Source: JBFHFS01 sp041583495 (lineage in GTDB: Bacteria > Bacteroidota > Bacteroidia > Bacteroidales > Marinilabiliaceae). Taken from it: a stretch of DNA of 59,094 nt. This document shows, in pieces, positions 29,119-39,100 of the stretch; position 1 is the stretch's first letter, and every line of letters starts with the position of its first letter. The position numbers were made by a program, and so were the translations under genes. The notes below the pieces were generated by a model. It had not been told where the DNA came from and did no database searches. It worked only from the letters and a program-made list of their open reading frames with translations. The stretch spans positions 1 through 59,094 of the forward strand of contig JBFHFS010000034.1 in assembly GCA_041583495.1 (NCBI GenBank), written 5' to 3'.

Positions 29119-29150
29119 GAAAAAACCCGGATCCTATTCCGGGTTTTTTT
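29119..29150 (+). terminator. Rho-independent terminator after purA
   Basis: AAAAACCCGGA pairs with TCCGGGTTTTTTT around a short loop, starting ~40 bp after the purA stop. The A-tract on the left makes it potentially bidirectional. Confidence 0.9.
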
Positions 29151-29268
29151 ATGCCTCTATCTTTCCCTTTTAATTCCTGAGTAATCTCACCTCCCTGAAG
29201 AGGCCCCATTAGTTCTCTTTTTTATATCTTTATAAGAGAAATCATTCATCTTCAAACCACAATAGGAA

Positions 29269-30516
29269 ATGGGAGGCCTTTTAATCACCAACATCAAAAA
29301 GCTCATCCTGGCCACACCCTCTCCGGGAAAATTGGTCGCGGGAAGAGAAATGCAAAAGCTACCCGTGATCGAGGAGGCCTACTTATGGGTCGAGGAGGGC
29401 CGCATAAAAGCATTTGGCCCCATGCATAAAATGCCCACTCCCCACGCAGACCTTCCAATACTGGAGGCTCATCAACGAATGGTCCTGCCCGCCTGGTGCG
29501 ACTCGCATACCCACATGGTTTATGCCGACTCCAGAGAGATGGAGTACACCCATAAAATTAAAGGCCTTAGCTATGAGGAGATTGCCCGACGGGGAGGCGG
29601 GATTCTCAACTCGGCAGAAAAGATGAAACAAGCCTCCGAAGAAGCCCTTTTCCAATCGGCCATGAACCGACTGAAGGAGATGGCCCAATGGGGAACCGGA
29701 GCAGTTGAGATAAAGAGCGGCTATGGACTGACCACTCAAAGCGAACTTAAGATGCTCAGGGTGATTAAAAGACTAAAGGAAGAGAGTCCACTCACCATCA
29801 AAGCCACTTTTTTGGGCGCTCATGCCATCCCCGGGAAGTATAAGGAAAACCCCGACAACTATGTGGATCTATTAATTAATGAGATGTTGCCTCAGGTGGC
29901 AGAAGAAAAGCTGGCCGATTTTATGGATGTGTTCTGCGACCGGGGCTTTTTTTCCGTCCGCCAAACCGACCGCCTCCTAAACGCAGCTGCCCGCTACGGT
30001 CTCCGCCCAAAGATTCATGCCAACGAGCTGGGCTTTTCGGGCGGTATCGAGGCAGGAATCCGTCACCAGGCTCTCTCGGTCGACCATCTCGAGTTCACCG
30101 GACCCAGCCAGATTGAAGCCCTGCTGGCGTCAGAAACCATGCCGACACTTCTACCCGGAGCCGCCTTTTTTCTAAATATGCGCTATGCACCGGCACGGGA
30201 GATGATGGACGCCGGACTGCCCCTGGCTCTGGCTACCGACTACAACCCGGGCTCGTCGCCCTCGGGCAACATGCAATTGATCCTCTCCATGGGCAGCATC
30301 CTCTACCGAATGCTTCCACAGGAGGTAATAAATGCCATCACCATCAACGGGGCTTATGCCATGGGGCTCGAACAGGAGCTGGGAACCATCACCCCCGGCA
30401 AGATCGCCAACCTGATTCTTACCAAACCGATCCCCTCCATAGAGTATTTGCCCTATGCTTACGGGGAAAATAAAGTGGAAAAAATAATTTTAAATGGAAC
30501 GATCATCAATGGTTAA
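29269..30516 (+). CDS. hutI: Imidazolonepropionase
   Basis: 415 residues. Amidohydrolase fold with metal ligands His80 and His82 in 'DSHTHMVYADSRE', then 'KSGYGLTTQSELKML', 'ATFLGAHAIP', 'KIHANELG' and the late Asp in 'LATDYNPGSSPSGNM'. These are diagnostic for HutI, which opens the imidazolone ring to N-formimino-L-glutamate in histidine degradation. ftcD, which acts on that product, is the next gene on the same strand. hutH and hutU are not in the window. Confidence 0.96.
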   Translation: MGGLLITNIKKLILATPSPGKLVAGREMQKLPVIEEAYLWVEEGRIKAFGPMHKMPTPHADLPILEAHQRMVLPAWCDSHTHMVYADSREMEYTHKIKGLSYEEIARRGGGILNSAEKMKQASEEALFQSAMNRLKEMAQWGTGAVEIKSGYGLTTQSELKMLRVIKRLKEESPLTIKATFLGAHAIPGKYKENPDNYVDLLINEMLPQVAEEKLADFMDVFCDRGFFSVRQTDRLLNAAARYGLRPKIHANELGFSGGIEAGIRHQALSVDHLEFTGPSQIEALLASETMPTLLPGAAFFLNMRYAPAREMMDAGLPLALATDYNPGSSPSGNMQLILSMGSILYRMLPQEVINAITINGAYAMGLEQELGTITPGKIANLILTKPIPSIEYLPYAYGENKVEKIILNGTIING

Positions 30517-30550
30517 CCCATTCATAAGCAACACCGCTTCCCTACAGCAA

Positions 30551-30578
30551 AAAAAGGGGCCTCAACAAAACCCCTTTC
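30551..30578 (+). terminator. Weak terminator-like hairpin between hutI and ftcD
   Basis: AAAGGGG (30553-30559) pairs with CCCCTTT (30571-30577) around an 11-base loop. There is no long T-tract after it, so it may only attenuate or stabilise transcript ends. Confidence 0.4.
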
Positions 30579-30631
30579 CCCGGACAAATGCACGAATCCA
30601 TTAAAATATCTTCACCCATAAAACCAATACC

Positions 30632-32329
30632 ATGCGACCTCTCATAGAATGTGTTCCCAACTTCAGCGAAGGCAGAGACCTTTCGGTTATTAAGGAGATT
30701 ACCAATGAGATTGAGCGCGTTGAAGGCGTAAAACTAATCGATGTAGATGCAGGCCAGGCCACCAACCGTACGGTGGTCACTTTTGTGGGGCCGCCGAAGG
30801 CCGTTTGCGAAGCCGCATTTTTAGCCACCAAAAAGGCACGCGAATGCATCGACATGCGACAGCACAAAGGGGCCCATCCCCGCTTTGGGGCCACGGATGT
30901 GTGTCCGCTGGTGCCCGTGGCGGACATCTCCATGGAAGAGGTGGCCGAACACGCCCGAAAGCTGGCCCGTCGCATTGGCGAAGAACTCGGGATTCCCGTT
31001 TATTGCTATGAGTTTGCCGCCCGGGAAGAAAAAAGACGCAACCTGGCCAATTGTCGCCAGGGTGAATATGAGGGATTACCCCAGCGACTTTCCGGCAGCG
31101 AATGGAAACCCGACTACGGTCCCGCCCTTTGGTCGGACGACATCGCCCGTTCGGGGGCCACCGCCGTGGGGGCCCGTAACTTCTTGATTGCCTACAATGT
31201 AAACCTCAACACCACCTCTGTGCGACGGGCCAATTCAGTAGCCTTCGACGTGCGGGAACGGGGAAGGGTAAAACGGGAGGGCGATCCCATCACCGGCAGG
31301 ATCGTAACCGATGCCCATGGCAACAAGATAAATGAACCCGGACTGCTCAAATCGGTGAAGGGCATCGGCTGGTTCATCGAGGAGTATGGCATTGCCCAAA
31401 TCTCCATGAACCTCACCGACATCAGCATTACCCCCTTGCACAAGGCTTTTGATGTCACGGCGCAAAGAGCCGAAGCCCGCGGGTTAAGAGTAACGGGTTC
31501 CGAGTTGGTGGGGGTGGTTCCCCTCCAGGCAATGCTCGAAGCGGGTCGTTATTTTTTGAAGAAACAAAAACGATCTGCCGGAATCGCACAGGAGGAGATC
31601 ATTCGCATAGCGGTTAAATCGATGGGGCTGGATGAATTGTACCCTTTCGACCCCAACAAAAAGATCATCGAATACATCCTCCGCGACAAACAGGAGGAGA
31701 AGCTGGTAAACATGAGTCTCATAGGCTTTGCCAACGAAACCGCCTCGGAATCACCGGCCCCGGGAGGAGGCTCTATTGCGGCTTATGCCGGCGCTCTGGG
31801 CGCCTCGCTGGCCACCATGGTGGCCAATCTGTCGGCACACAAAAGAGGATGGGATCAACGATGGGAAGAGTTTTCCAGGGTGGCCGAAAAGGGAATGGCC
31901 ATTCAACAAGAGCTCATTAGCCTGGTAGACGAAGACACAGCAGCCTTTAACGGGATAATGACGGCCTTTGGGCTTTCCAAAAACAATGAAAAGGAGAGGG
32001 AAAAACGCGCAAATGCCATTCAGGAAGCTACCCAACGAGCTACTGAAGTACCCCTGAAAGTTATGGAGACAGCCTTCAGATGTTTTGATATATTGTTGAA
32101 AATGGCCCAGGAGGGTAATCCCAACTCCAGTTCTGATGTAGGGGTGGGGGCACTGTGTGCCAGAGCAGCCATCTCGGGAGCCATGCTCAACGTTCGCATC
32201 AATGCAGCCGGCTTAAAAAACCGCGAATATGCCTCCGAAATGGTTAAACGGGGAATGAGCATCGAAGCAAAAGCCCTGGAGGCAGAAAAAGAAATTTTGA
32301 AACTGGTTCAAGAAAAAATACAATCCTGA
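30632..32329 (+). CDS. ftcD: Bifunctional glutamate formimidoyltransferase / formimidoyltetrahydrofolate cyclodeaminase
   Basis: 565 residues, the two-domain length seen in animals and some bacteria. Residues 1-~330 are the transferase: 'IECVPNFSEGRD' and the catalytic His82 in 'HKGAHPRFGATDVCP', then 'NFLIAYNVNLNT'. Residues ~355-560 are the cyclodeaminase with 'SESPAPGGGSIAAYAGALGASLATMVANLS' and 'NPNSSSDVGVGALCARAA'. It moves the formimino group of N-formimino-glutamate to tetrahydrofolate and then releases ammonia, giving methenyl-THF. It follows hutI, so histidine carbon and one-carbon units are recovered together. Confidence 0.97.
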   Translation: MRPLIECVPNFSEGRDLSVIKEITNEIERVEGVKLIDVDAGQATNRTVVTFVGPPKAVCEAAFLATKKARECIDMRQHKGAHPRFGATDVCPLVPVADISMEEVAEHARKLARRIGEELGIPVYCYEFAAREEKRRNLANCRQGEYEGLPQRLSGSEWKPDYGPALWSDDIARSGATAVGARNFLIAYNVNLNTTSVRRANSVAFDVRERGRVKREGDPITGRIVTDAHGNKINEPGLLKSVKGIGWFIEEYGIAQISMNLTDISITPLHKAFDVTAQRAEARGLRVTGSELVGVVPLQAMLEAGRYFLKKQKRSAGIAQEEIIRIAVKSMGLDELYPFDPNKKIIEYILRDKQEEKLVNMSLIGFANETASESPAPGGGSIAAYAGALGASLATMVANLSAHKRGWDQRWEEFSRVAEKGMAIQQELISLVDEDTAAFNGIMTAFGLSKNNEKEREKRANAIQEATQRATEVPLKVMETAFRCFDILLKMAQEGNPNSSSDVGVGALCARAAISGAMLNVRINAAGLKNREYASEMVKRGMSIEAKALEAEKEILKLVQEKIQS

Positions 32330-32503
32330 AACAGCCCCCCGACAAAATTCGAAACAGGATCCCGATAGAAGAATCGGGACAGGTTAATAGCAAATCACAG
32401 AAAATATAACAGATGAAACGAGCATGTAAAAAGTTTTTCACACAGGAGGATCATTATAGGGGAGTTCCATCGAATACCGTTGAAAATTTTAAATTATAAT
32501 GAG

Positions 32504-32944
32504 ATGAAAGTATTGGTTTTTTATACCCACAGCTTCTCCTATACAACGGCCACACAAAATTTGTCGGACCAGGAGTTGACTGCCTGTTACCCGGAACCCA
32601 CAACCATCACCCACGAAAATACCCATAAAGATTGCCTGACAGCCTTTATTCAAGTAGAAGAAGATGATGAGCAATACAGTTTAATCAGCCGCGAAAAAAA
32701 ACTGGTCAACCATTTAAAGTGGGTGGCCCGAAAAAACAATACCCAAAGTGTATTGCTGCACTCCTTTGCCCATCTCTCCAACTCCAAGGCCAGTCTGGAG
32801 TTTACTTCTGCCATTTTTAAGGCCACCCAGGCCCGGCTTGAGAATGGAGGATTTGAGGTGGCACAAACCCCTTTCGGCTACTTTTTGAATTTCCAAATGG
32901 ATGCCCCCGGTTTCTCCACCGCCCGCATTTGGGCCGAACTTTAG
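32504..32944 (+). CDS. Stand-alone archaeal-type ThrRS editing domain (tRNA-Thr_ED-like)
   Basis: 146 residues from ATG 32504; a TTG at 32480 would add eight. The start 'MKVLVFYTHSFSY' and the end 'HSFAHLSNSKASLEFTSAIF' plus 'ARLENGGFEVAQTPFGYFLNFQMDAPG' follow the order of the N-terminal editing domain of archaeal threonyl-tRNA synthetase, a D-aminoacyl-tRNA deacylase-like fold ('HLSS', 'PFGWYK' in archaea). No synthetase domain is attached. It may clear mischarged tRNA or D-amino acids in trans. The 'W' and 'K' of 'PFGWYK' are Tyr and Leu here, so substrate could differ. It sits alone between ftcD and the amidase gene. Confidence 0.7.
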   Translation: MKVLVFYTHSFSYTTATQNLSDQELTACYPEPTTITHENTHKDCLTAFIQVEEDDEQYSLISREKKLVNHLKWVARKNNTQSVLLHSFAHLSNSKASLEFTSAIFKATQARLENGGFEVAQTPFGYFLNFQMDAPGFSTARIWAEL

Positions 32945-33009
32945 GCCAAATGCTTCCACAAGAAGAACAAAATAGTTATTTTTGAGGAATCCAATCACCT
33001 GTTAGGAAG

Positions 33010-33993
33010 ATGAGATTATTACTTTTCATGTGCCTTATGTACTTGCCCCTGGCGCTTCCCGCCCAGGCACCGGCCGAGATTCCTCTCTCAGCGAAACCTG
33101 CCAAAGGAGAAGGAATATGGGGTTTTTTGCTGCGCTATCAGGTAAACCCCACCGATCACATGCAAGAGTTTATGGAACTCAACGAAGGGAAGTTTGGAAA
33201 AGATGGCGGCCTTTTAGCCCATAAATCGTATCTTCTTCCCCGTCTTACCCATACAGTTTCAGAGCCTCTTTTTGGAAAAGAATTTGAGAAAGTTGAAGTC
33301 TCCGGCAAATCGTTGCAGGGAGCTACCCTTTTTCTGGTTCCCGGACATGGAGGTCCCGACCCGGGAGCCATAGGCCACTATGGCAGCAACGACCTCTTCG
33401 AAGACGAATACGCTTATGACATCACCCTTCGGCTGGCCCGCACCCTGATAGAACAAGGGGCAACGGTAAACATGATTATCAGAGATCCCAACAATGGGAT
33501 ACGAACCACCAGTCTTCTGCTGCCCGACAAGGATGAAACCTGCCTGGACCAACCTATTCCACTCAATCAAATGGACCGGTTAATACAGAGAGCCACGGCG
33601 GTGAACAACCTTGCCCGGGAGGACAAGAACCCCTATCAACGCTGTATAGTCATTCATCTTGACAGCCGCAGCCAGAAAAACCAACTGGATGTTTTCTTTT
33701 ACCACTACGACAAAAGCAAAACAGGCGAAACCATGGCCAACACCATGCGCAACACCTTCGAAAAGAACTATTTAAAACACCAACCCAACAGGGGATTCTC
33801 GGGCACGGTGAACAACCGAAACCTCTATATGCTAAGAAAGACCAACCCGGTCACTGTTTTTGTAGAGCTGGGCAACATCCGAAACTTCCGGGATCAGCAG
33901 CGTTTTGTGCTTGAGAACAACCGCCAGGCCTTGGCCAACTGGTTGTGTGAAGGAATCATCGAGGATTTTCAAAACCACCAAAAAAAACCATAA
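33010..33993 (+). CDS. Secreted N-acetylmuramoyl-L-alanine amidase (Amidase_3) with LysM-like N-terminus
   Basis: 327 residues. A signal peptide (1-~19, ending ALPAQA) is followed by a LysM-like stretch ('GIWGFLLRYQVNPTDHMQEFMELNEGKF', 35-80). The catalytic domain has the zinc ligands His113 in 'LVPGHGGPDPGAIG', a Glu at 131/133 in 'FEDEYAYDITLRLARTL' and His216 in 'VIHLDSRS', with Glu286 in 'VFVELGNIRNFRDQQRF'. The usual 'SIHANA' is 'VIHLDS' here, a variation. It would cut the amide bond between muramic acid and the stem peptide in the periplasm. The nucleotidyltransferase gene begins 10 bp after its stop. Confidence 0.88.
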   Translation: MRLLLFMCLMYLPLALPAQAPAEIPLSAKPAKGEGIWGFLLRYQVNPTDHMQEFMELNEGKFGKDGGLLAHKSYLLPRLTHTVSEPLFGKEFEKVEVSGKSLQGATLFLVPGHGGPDPGAIGHYGSNDLFEDEYAYDITLRLARTLIEQGATVNMIIRDPNNGIRTTSLLLPDKDETCLDQPIPLNQMDRLIQRATAVNNLAREDKNPYQRCIVIHLDSRSQKNQLDVFFYHYDKSKTGETMANTMRNTFEKNYLKHQPNRGFSGTVNNRNLYMLRKTNPVTVFVELGNIRNFRDQQRFVLENNRQALANWLCEGIIEDFQNHQKKP

Positions 33994-34003
33994 TTAAAAC
34001 AAT

Positions 34004-34903
34004 ATGAAACCTACGTTACTCATTCTTGCCGCCGGCATGGGCTCCCGCTACGGGGGCCTCAAACAAATGGACGAATTAGGACCCAATGGAGAAGCCATTA
34101 TCGACTATTCAGTATTCGATGCCATCCGTGCCGGCTTTGGCAAAGTGGTATTTGTGATTCGTGAATCCTTTGCCGATGCTTTTAAAGAGCGTTTTGAACC
34201 TTCCCTGAAGGGGAAAATAGAAACCGAATATGTCTTCCAGAATCTTGAGGATCTGCCCGAAGGCTTCTCAGTGCCTGAAGGACGGGAAAAACCATGGGGA
34301 ACCGGACATGCCATGCTCATGGCCAAAGACGTTATCAAAGAACCCTTTGCCGTGGTCAATGCCGATGATTTTTATGGTCAGGAAGCCTATGAACTCGCTA
34401 TTAAGTTTATCAATGAACATCCTGCCGATGATGAATATGCCATGATAGGCTATCCTTTGCGCAACACCCTTTCGGAGTTTGGAACGGTATCGCGAGGGGT
34501 TTGCAACACCAGCGATAAAGGCTACCTCCAAACCATTGTTGAGCGAACAAAAATCGGCTGGGAAGGGAAAGAAATATTCTTTTATGAAGGGGATGAAAAA
34601 ACCAAACTAAATGGCAACGACCCCGTCTCCATGAACTTCTGGGTCTTTAAACCCTCCTTTTTCGGTCACATGGAAACCAGCTTTAGGGAATTTCTTAAGA
34701 AAAAAGGACATGAGATGAAGTCGGAGTTTTTCTTTAACATCACCACCGATGAGCTCATCCGGGCCAAAAAAGCCAGCACTTTGGTTATCGATACCGATTC
34801 CAATTGGTTTGGCGTGACCTACCAGGAGGACAAACCAATGGTGCAAAACAGCATCAACAAACTCATCGAAGAAGGCAAATATCCAGCCAGGCTCTGGAAA
34901 TAA
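34004..34903 (+). CDS. Sugar-phosphate nucleotidyltransferase-like protein
   Basis: 299 residues of GT-A fold. The nucleotide-binding start 'LLILAAGMGSRYGGLKQMDELG' and the metal-binding 'VVNADDFYG' are clear, and 'GTGHAMLMAKDVI' and 'NFWVFKPSFF' fit the family. Enzymes of this type join NTP and a sugar phosphate; the exact sugar cannot be told. A strong terminator closes the gene, and this is the last host gene before the integrated element. Confidence 0.8.
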   Translation: MKPTLLILAAGMGSRYGGLKQMDELGPNGEAIIDYSVFDAIRAGFGKVVFVIRESFADAFKERFEPSLKGKIETEYVFQNLEDLPEGFSVPEGREKPWGTGHAMLMAKDVIKEPFAVVNADDFYGQEAYELAIKFINEHPADDEYAMIGYPLRNTLSEFGTVSRGVCNTSDKGYLQTIVERTKIGWEGKEIFFYEGDEKTKLNGNDPVSMNFWVFKPSFFGHMETSFREFLKKKGHEMKSEFFFNITTDELIRAKKASTLVIDTDSNWFGVTYQEDKPMVQNSINKLIEEGKYPARLWK

Positions 34904-34925
34904 AAAACAACAGGCTTATTCAACC

Positions 34926-34955
34926 AAGGCTCCGGAACCCTCCGGGGCCTTTTTT
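34926..34955 (+). terminator. Rho-independent terminator after the nucleotidyltransferase gene
   Basis: AAGGCTCCGG pairs with CCGGGGCCTT around a 6-base loop, followed by five T residues, 23 bp after the stop codon. Confidence 0.85.
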
Positions 34956-34983
34956 ATGAATTCTGCTCAACCTATTAATACAC

Positions 34984-35012
34984 AAAAGGCCCTGAAATCA
35001 ATCAGAGCCTTT
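34984..35012 (-). terminator. Terminator of the former tRNA gene
   Basis: AAAGGC (34985-34990) pairs with GCCTTT (35007-35012), with CTGA/TCAG inside and one mismatch. On the minus strand it lies 18 bp beyond the tRNA 3' end and runs into TTTT, so it probably ended the intact tRNA transcript. Confidence 0.55.
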
Positions 35013-35029
35013 CATTCCTTGAGTTTTTG

Positions 35030-35073
35030 TGAGCCGAGGAGGGGATTCGAACCCCTGACCTGTTGTTTACGAA
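35030..35073 (-). tRNA. 3' half of tRNA-Thr(CGU), truncated; element attachment-site remnant
   Basis: Read on the minus strand: loop ending T-CGT-AA (anticodon 35071-35069), stem ACAAC, variable AGGTC, T-arm AGGGG-TTCGAAT-CCCCT, acceptor CCTCGGC, discriminator T. Everything 5' of the anticodon loop is missing: the expected GTTGT stem partner is replaced by ATTTT. The remaining sequence is perfectly base-paired where it can be. The acceptor start would be GCCGAGG, compatible with tRNA-Thr. Integrases commonly target tRNA 3' halves, so this is read as the host-side copy of an att core. CCA is not encoded. Confidence 0.8.
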
Positions 35074-35191
35074 AAAATAGCTTAAGCTCATATATGTCTT
35101 TGTTTTTCAATCCAATAGAAAACCACAAAACAAATCACGTACAACTATCGTAAAACACAGCTATCTTTTCTCATTACATCGTGCCATAAAT

Positions 35192-35668
35192 TTAAAAAAA
35201 ATTCGAAAACCTCTTTAACCAAATAACTCCGGCAATGATAGCCATTAAAAACAAAATCCAGAATAAATATCTCACCCATCTTGGATCATATGGTTCTTTT
35301 TCGACTTCAATCTGACTATCAATAACCGTATCAACATTTTCCTGTTGTTTACTTTCAATACTGGAAAGACCACTCCACTTATCCGTCTTCATCTGAGTAC
35401 TCCCTATACTGGTCTTTTTTACAATTTTCTTTACCGGCAAAGCGATAATTGTATCCTGGATCATTACTGGATCAAACTCGGTAATAATGATTTCTGTAAA
35501 GACCTCCTTATTGTCTTCTACCCTTACAACCTTTGATGAGTCAATGTCAATCCTTGACATCGACTCATTGCGAATAGTTGTATCTTCATGGTAAGTTTCA
35601 ATAAGATTCTTTTTGCTTCCACAGGATAACAGAAAAAACACTAATAATATGAAAAGGGATAATCTCAT
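35192..35668 (-). CDS. Lipoprotein with C-terminal membrane helix, candidate unimolecular spanin
   Basis: 158 residues. 'MRLSLFILLVFFLLSCGSKK' is a lipoprotein signal with Cys16. A charged, mostly extended/helical periplasmic stretch of ~110 residues follows, and a single hydrophobic helix 'YLFWILFLMAIIAGVIWL' (~134-151) sits close to the C-terminus. Lipid at one end and an inner-membrane helix at the other is the topology of u-spanins such as phage T1 gp11, which fuse inner and outer membranes at lysis. It is the last gene of the late operon and overlaps the preceding gene by 4 bp. No sequence similarity to a known spanin can be claimed. Confidence 0.55.
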   Translation of the reverse strand: MRLSLFILLVFFLLSCGSKKNLIETYHEDTTIRNESMSRIDIDSSKVVRVEDNKEVFTEIIITEFDPVMIQDTIIALPVKKIVKKTSIGSTQMKTDKWSGLSSIESKQQENVDTVIDSQIEVEKEPYDPRWVRYLFWILFLMAIIAGVIWLKRFSNFF

Positions 35669-36195
35669 TCGATCATGGGTATTAAAATCTTTAAATCCTC
35701 ATACCCCAATTCAGGAACATTTTCAAAAGGAATCTTTTCAAGCTTCAGGTCTGGCTCCACGGGTTGAGAAAGAGTTTCACTGAATTCCTTTTCTTTTGAT
35801 AATTCCCTTTCAATTTCTTCTTTATATTCCTCTTGAAGATCCTTTAATGCCTTTTCATACTCTTCCTTTTTCTCAATGATATTGGGGTACCCATACCCGG
35901 AAATCTGTTTTACTCCTTTCCCATTTGGCTCTGAATACACAATTGGATTCCCGGCATCATCCTTTTCAGCATGCTTGGCAATAAGCCCCCGGCGTTTGCC
36001 TTCAAATTCTTTTAATCTCTCTGATTGTTCCCGAAGCTTATTTATAGCTTCAATACGGTTATCAATCACTTTTTCATTTAGTATTAAGGGTAACTTGAAT
36101 TTATTTGTCCCCTTCTCTTTTACCCTTTTAATCACCTCTTTTAAAGCAAATAAGTCTTTGTTTCTCATGTCTTCTTTTTTTACAAATCTGTCCAT
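35665..36195 (-). CDS. Phage coiled-coil protein of unknown function
   Basis: 176 residues from the ATG at 36195; a second Met at 36168 (MRNKDLF) would avoid most of the overlap with the tail-fibre gene. The protein is highly charged and helical: 'ALKEVIKRVKEKG', 'EAINKLREQSERLKEFEGKRRGLIAKHAEKDDAGNP' and a long Glu/Lys-rich helix (~110-145). The 'KHAEKDDAGNPIVYSEPNGKG' pattern recalls small DUF1617-like proteins found near phage tail genes. It may be a chaperone or accessory tail factor. Confidence 0.6.
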   Translation of the reverse strand: MDRFVKKEDMRNKDLFALKEVIKRVKEKGTNKFKLPLILNEKVIDNRIEAINKLREQSERLKEFEGKRRGLIAKHAEKDDAGNPIVYSEPNGKGVKQISGYGYPNIIEKKEEYEKALKDLQEEYKEEIERELSKEKEFSETLSQPVEPDLKLEKIPFENVPELGYEDLKILIPMIE

Positions 36196-39100
36196 ACTCC
36201 ATTAACACACTTTTTAATTTCTGCATTTGTTATCCGAATCCCCTGCCGACCATCAGAGGACATTATTTCCACATCTCCCTTGGAATCAATTATTTTTCCT
36301 AAGGAAGAATTATCGCATCTTAAGTATTTTGTTTCATTGTATAAAACTTGAATTCCTTTAGACGAAAGTTCAACTAATGATGAATCTGAAGAAAGCTCTA
36401 TTCTACCTAAAGTTCCTGTACCAAGATTCAAATACACTCCTATTGAATATTCATTTTTATCATACCCAATTATTTCATTTGCTACATATTCAATATATGA
36501 TGCATGATCTCTGTCGAATATTTCAAATTTTACGATCAATGAACTACTTGATGCATTAAAACCAAAGTTTATTGTTTTCATTACATCTAAAGTAGTACCA
36601 TTTGAAAAGGATATATTAGAGGAATAAATAATTTCACTGCCATTATACACAGTAACCTTACCTCCAACATAATCTCCATTGCTATTAGGAATAAAAGAAC
36701 TGGTACCACCTTTTGAAACATTTGTAGTTTCACGTAGAAGTTTTTTATAACGTGACAACTTAACATCAAATGAAAGATTATAATATGTTCCTACAGAAAG
36801 ACTATTGGAAATATTAACAGAGCTGGATGAAAGCGTACCATCAGAGTTCACCCATCTTTCAATTGACTTTATCAAAAATTCATAATCTCCTATATTCAAA
36901 GGCGTTGGAGATATTTTGGGGATATCAGAAATTACAAAAGCTCCTGCTCCGGCACTTGCCGGGGCTAAATCTGAATTGCTTATTTTAACTCCAACCGTTT
37001 CTGAACCGGAATCCTTAACTTGAACTTGATTAAGATATGAATCTAAAACAATTGTATTTCCAAGATGAACAAGTCCATTATCCAAATCAATCATTAACCC
37101 ATTTGCACCATCCCAATTACTTGATTTGATAATATTTGAAACTAGTTCTCCATCAATTTGCATGTTACCAGATGGATCACCAGTTATTTTCCCACCCCCA
37201 AAACTAAATGATCCATCTTTTTTAAGTGACCAATTGTCTGTATATAACTTCTCATTGTCAAAGTTAACTCCGGCAATTCGGGCGTAATCCTGGCTTATTA
37301 CAAATGCCTCCTGACCATTTTTCAGGCCACAAATCCCGTAACCCGATTGACCTGAAATTCCGGATAGTTTCCCTATCCTTAATTTTGTCCTCTTGGCCCC
37401 GAGGATGTGTTCCTTCCCGGCGGACGTTTCTTCATATTCGCCCTCAATAGCTGAATCAAAAACAGTATACCAAGTAACACCATCGGCCGACACTTCTGTT
37501 TTGCTGTTGTGAACAATATAGGTCGTCGCGTAGTTATGCCATATCTGTACTTTTTCCACGGCTTTAATTTCTTCTAAATCGACGATAATATAGGTATGAG
37601 TTCCAAACTGACTACCGAATAAATATGAAGGGCTTACAACTTCATCGGTCACCCTGGAGCCGGTGTATTTTGTTCCGTTAATATCATACACCGGTTTCCC
37701 GGCAGCAAGATTGTTTCCGTCCTCGTCAAAGGCTTTAATCTCAACCCAATAGTTCCCTCCGTTCAGGGTTGAACCATTCGACCAATCGCGTATATAACGA
37801 ATGTTTCGAGGAATAGTAAATTTCGCATCGGAAACCCCGTCTATCACCTCAATATAGGGCGAATCAGCATCGCTTGAGGTTAGATACAAGGCCCCTTGTC
37901 TATCGGAGTCAGAGGTATTGCCAATTCGTACAAATTCAAGCCCGGTGAGAACAGACAAATCGATTACATCCTCACAATACCCGTTTGTCTTAATCCTGAA
38001 AAATGTGGTTCCCACTTCCCAAACCCGGCCAACAACTTTAATAATATTCCTACCATCAAATTTTTGAGCTTGAACAATGTCATAAAGTTTAAATGGGCAA
38101 ACCAAATTTCCGCCTTCGTTATCAAAATTTAGCTGAATGTTTTCAATATCCCACTCGTCAAACCGATAGCCTGTTGTTACCTTCATGGAATCACTAATCC
38201 ACAAACTCCCATTTGTCGCCCTGATTTGGTTAATAACCATTTCGTAAACATCCATCCTTCCCCGGACCGTTAGCCGGTCAAGCATCAAATGGTTCTCTGT
38301 GGAATCTAATTTCCACCCACTACCTGAAAAACCATCAACTCCCCCCCAATTTGTGTCGATAAGATCAGAAGAAAATTTGCCTTGTTGCGCTTTGATATTT
38401 CCGGCAATATCAAGCATTTCAGATGGCACCGAAACCCCTATTCCAATTTTCCCTCCAACCCAATCAATATTGAAATACTTTTCATCAGCTGCATTTCTAA
38501 TAAAAAATTGAGAAGGGTTCCAACTTAATTCTCCAACCTTTGTTCCGTTATAATCCTGAAGGTATATTCCACGACTTCCAAGAGTTGACCTAAATGAAAA
38601 TTGTGAGGTAATGACTTCATTTACATTTCGCCTCAAATAATCCCCTGAACTACAACCACCTAACTTATCTGAATCGTCAGAACAAAAAGCCTTTGCACGA
38701 GTTTTAAACATGCTTGTTGTGGCATCCCAATAAGCATGACCGCCGTTTAATGGACTGTCTTCCCGGGTAGCAATAGCTTGAAGTGAATCACCATCCCATC
38801 CAACCCGGGCAATGGCATCTGATCCGGCCCCAAGGACTAAATCATTAATCCCATCCGCTCTTTTAACTTTTAGACCGGAAACACCAGATCCTAGTCCGGA
38901 GACTGCGCCATCACGCATGACAATAAAGTCATTGGTGGTAAGAATCTTTTCAGCATGGGTTTCATATGCGGCGCCGTTTTGAATTATATTACCCTCAAAG
39001 GTGACATCCGCCTGAAATACATTTGCCTGGTTTAGTTTTGCAACATTAGGATCTGACGCTGAGATAAACCCTTCCTGTACGTATTGCTTCGTTGCATACG

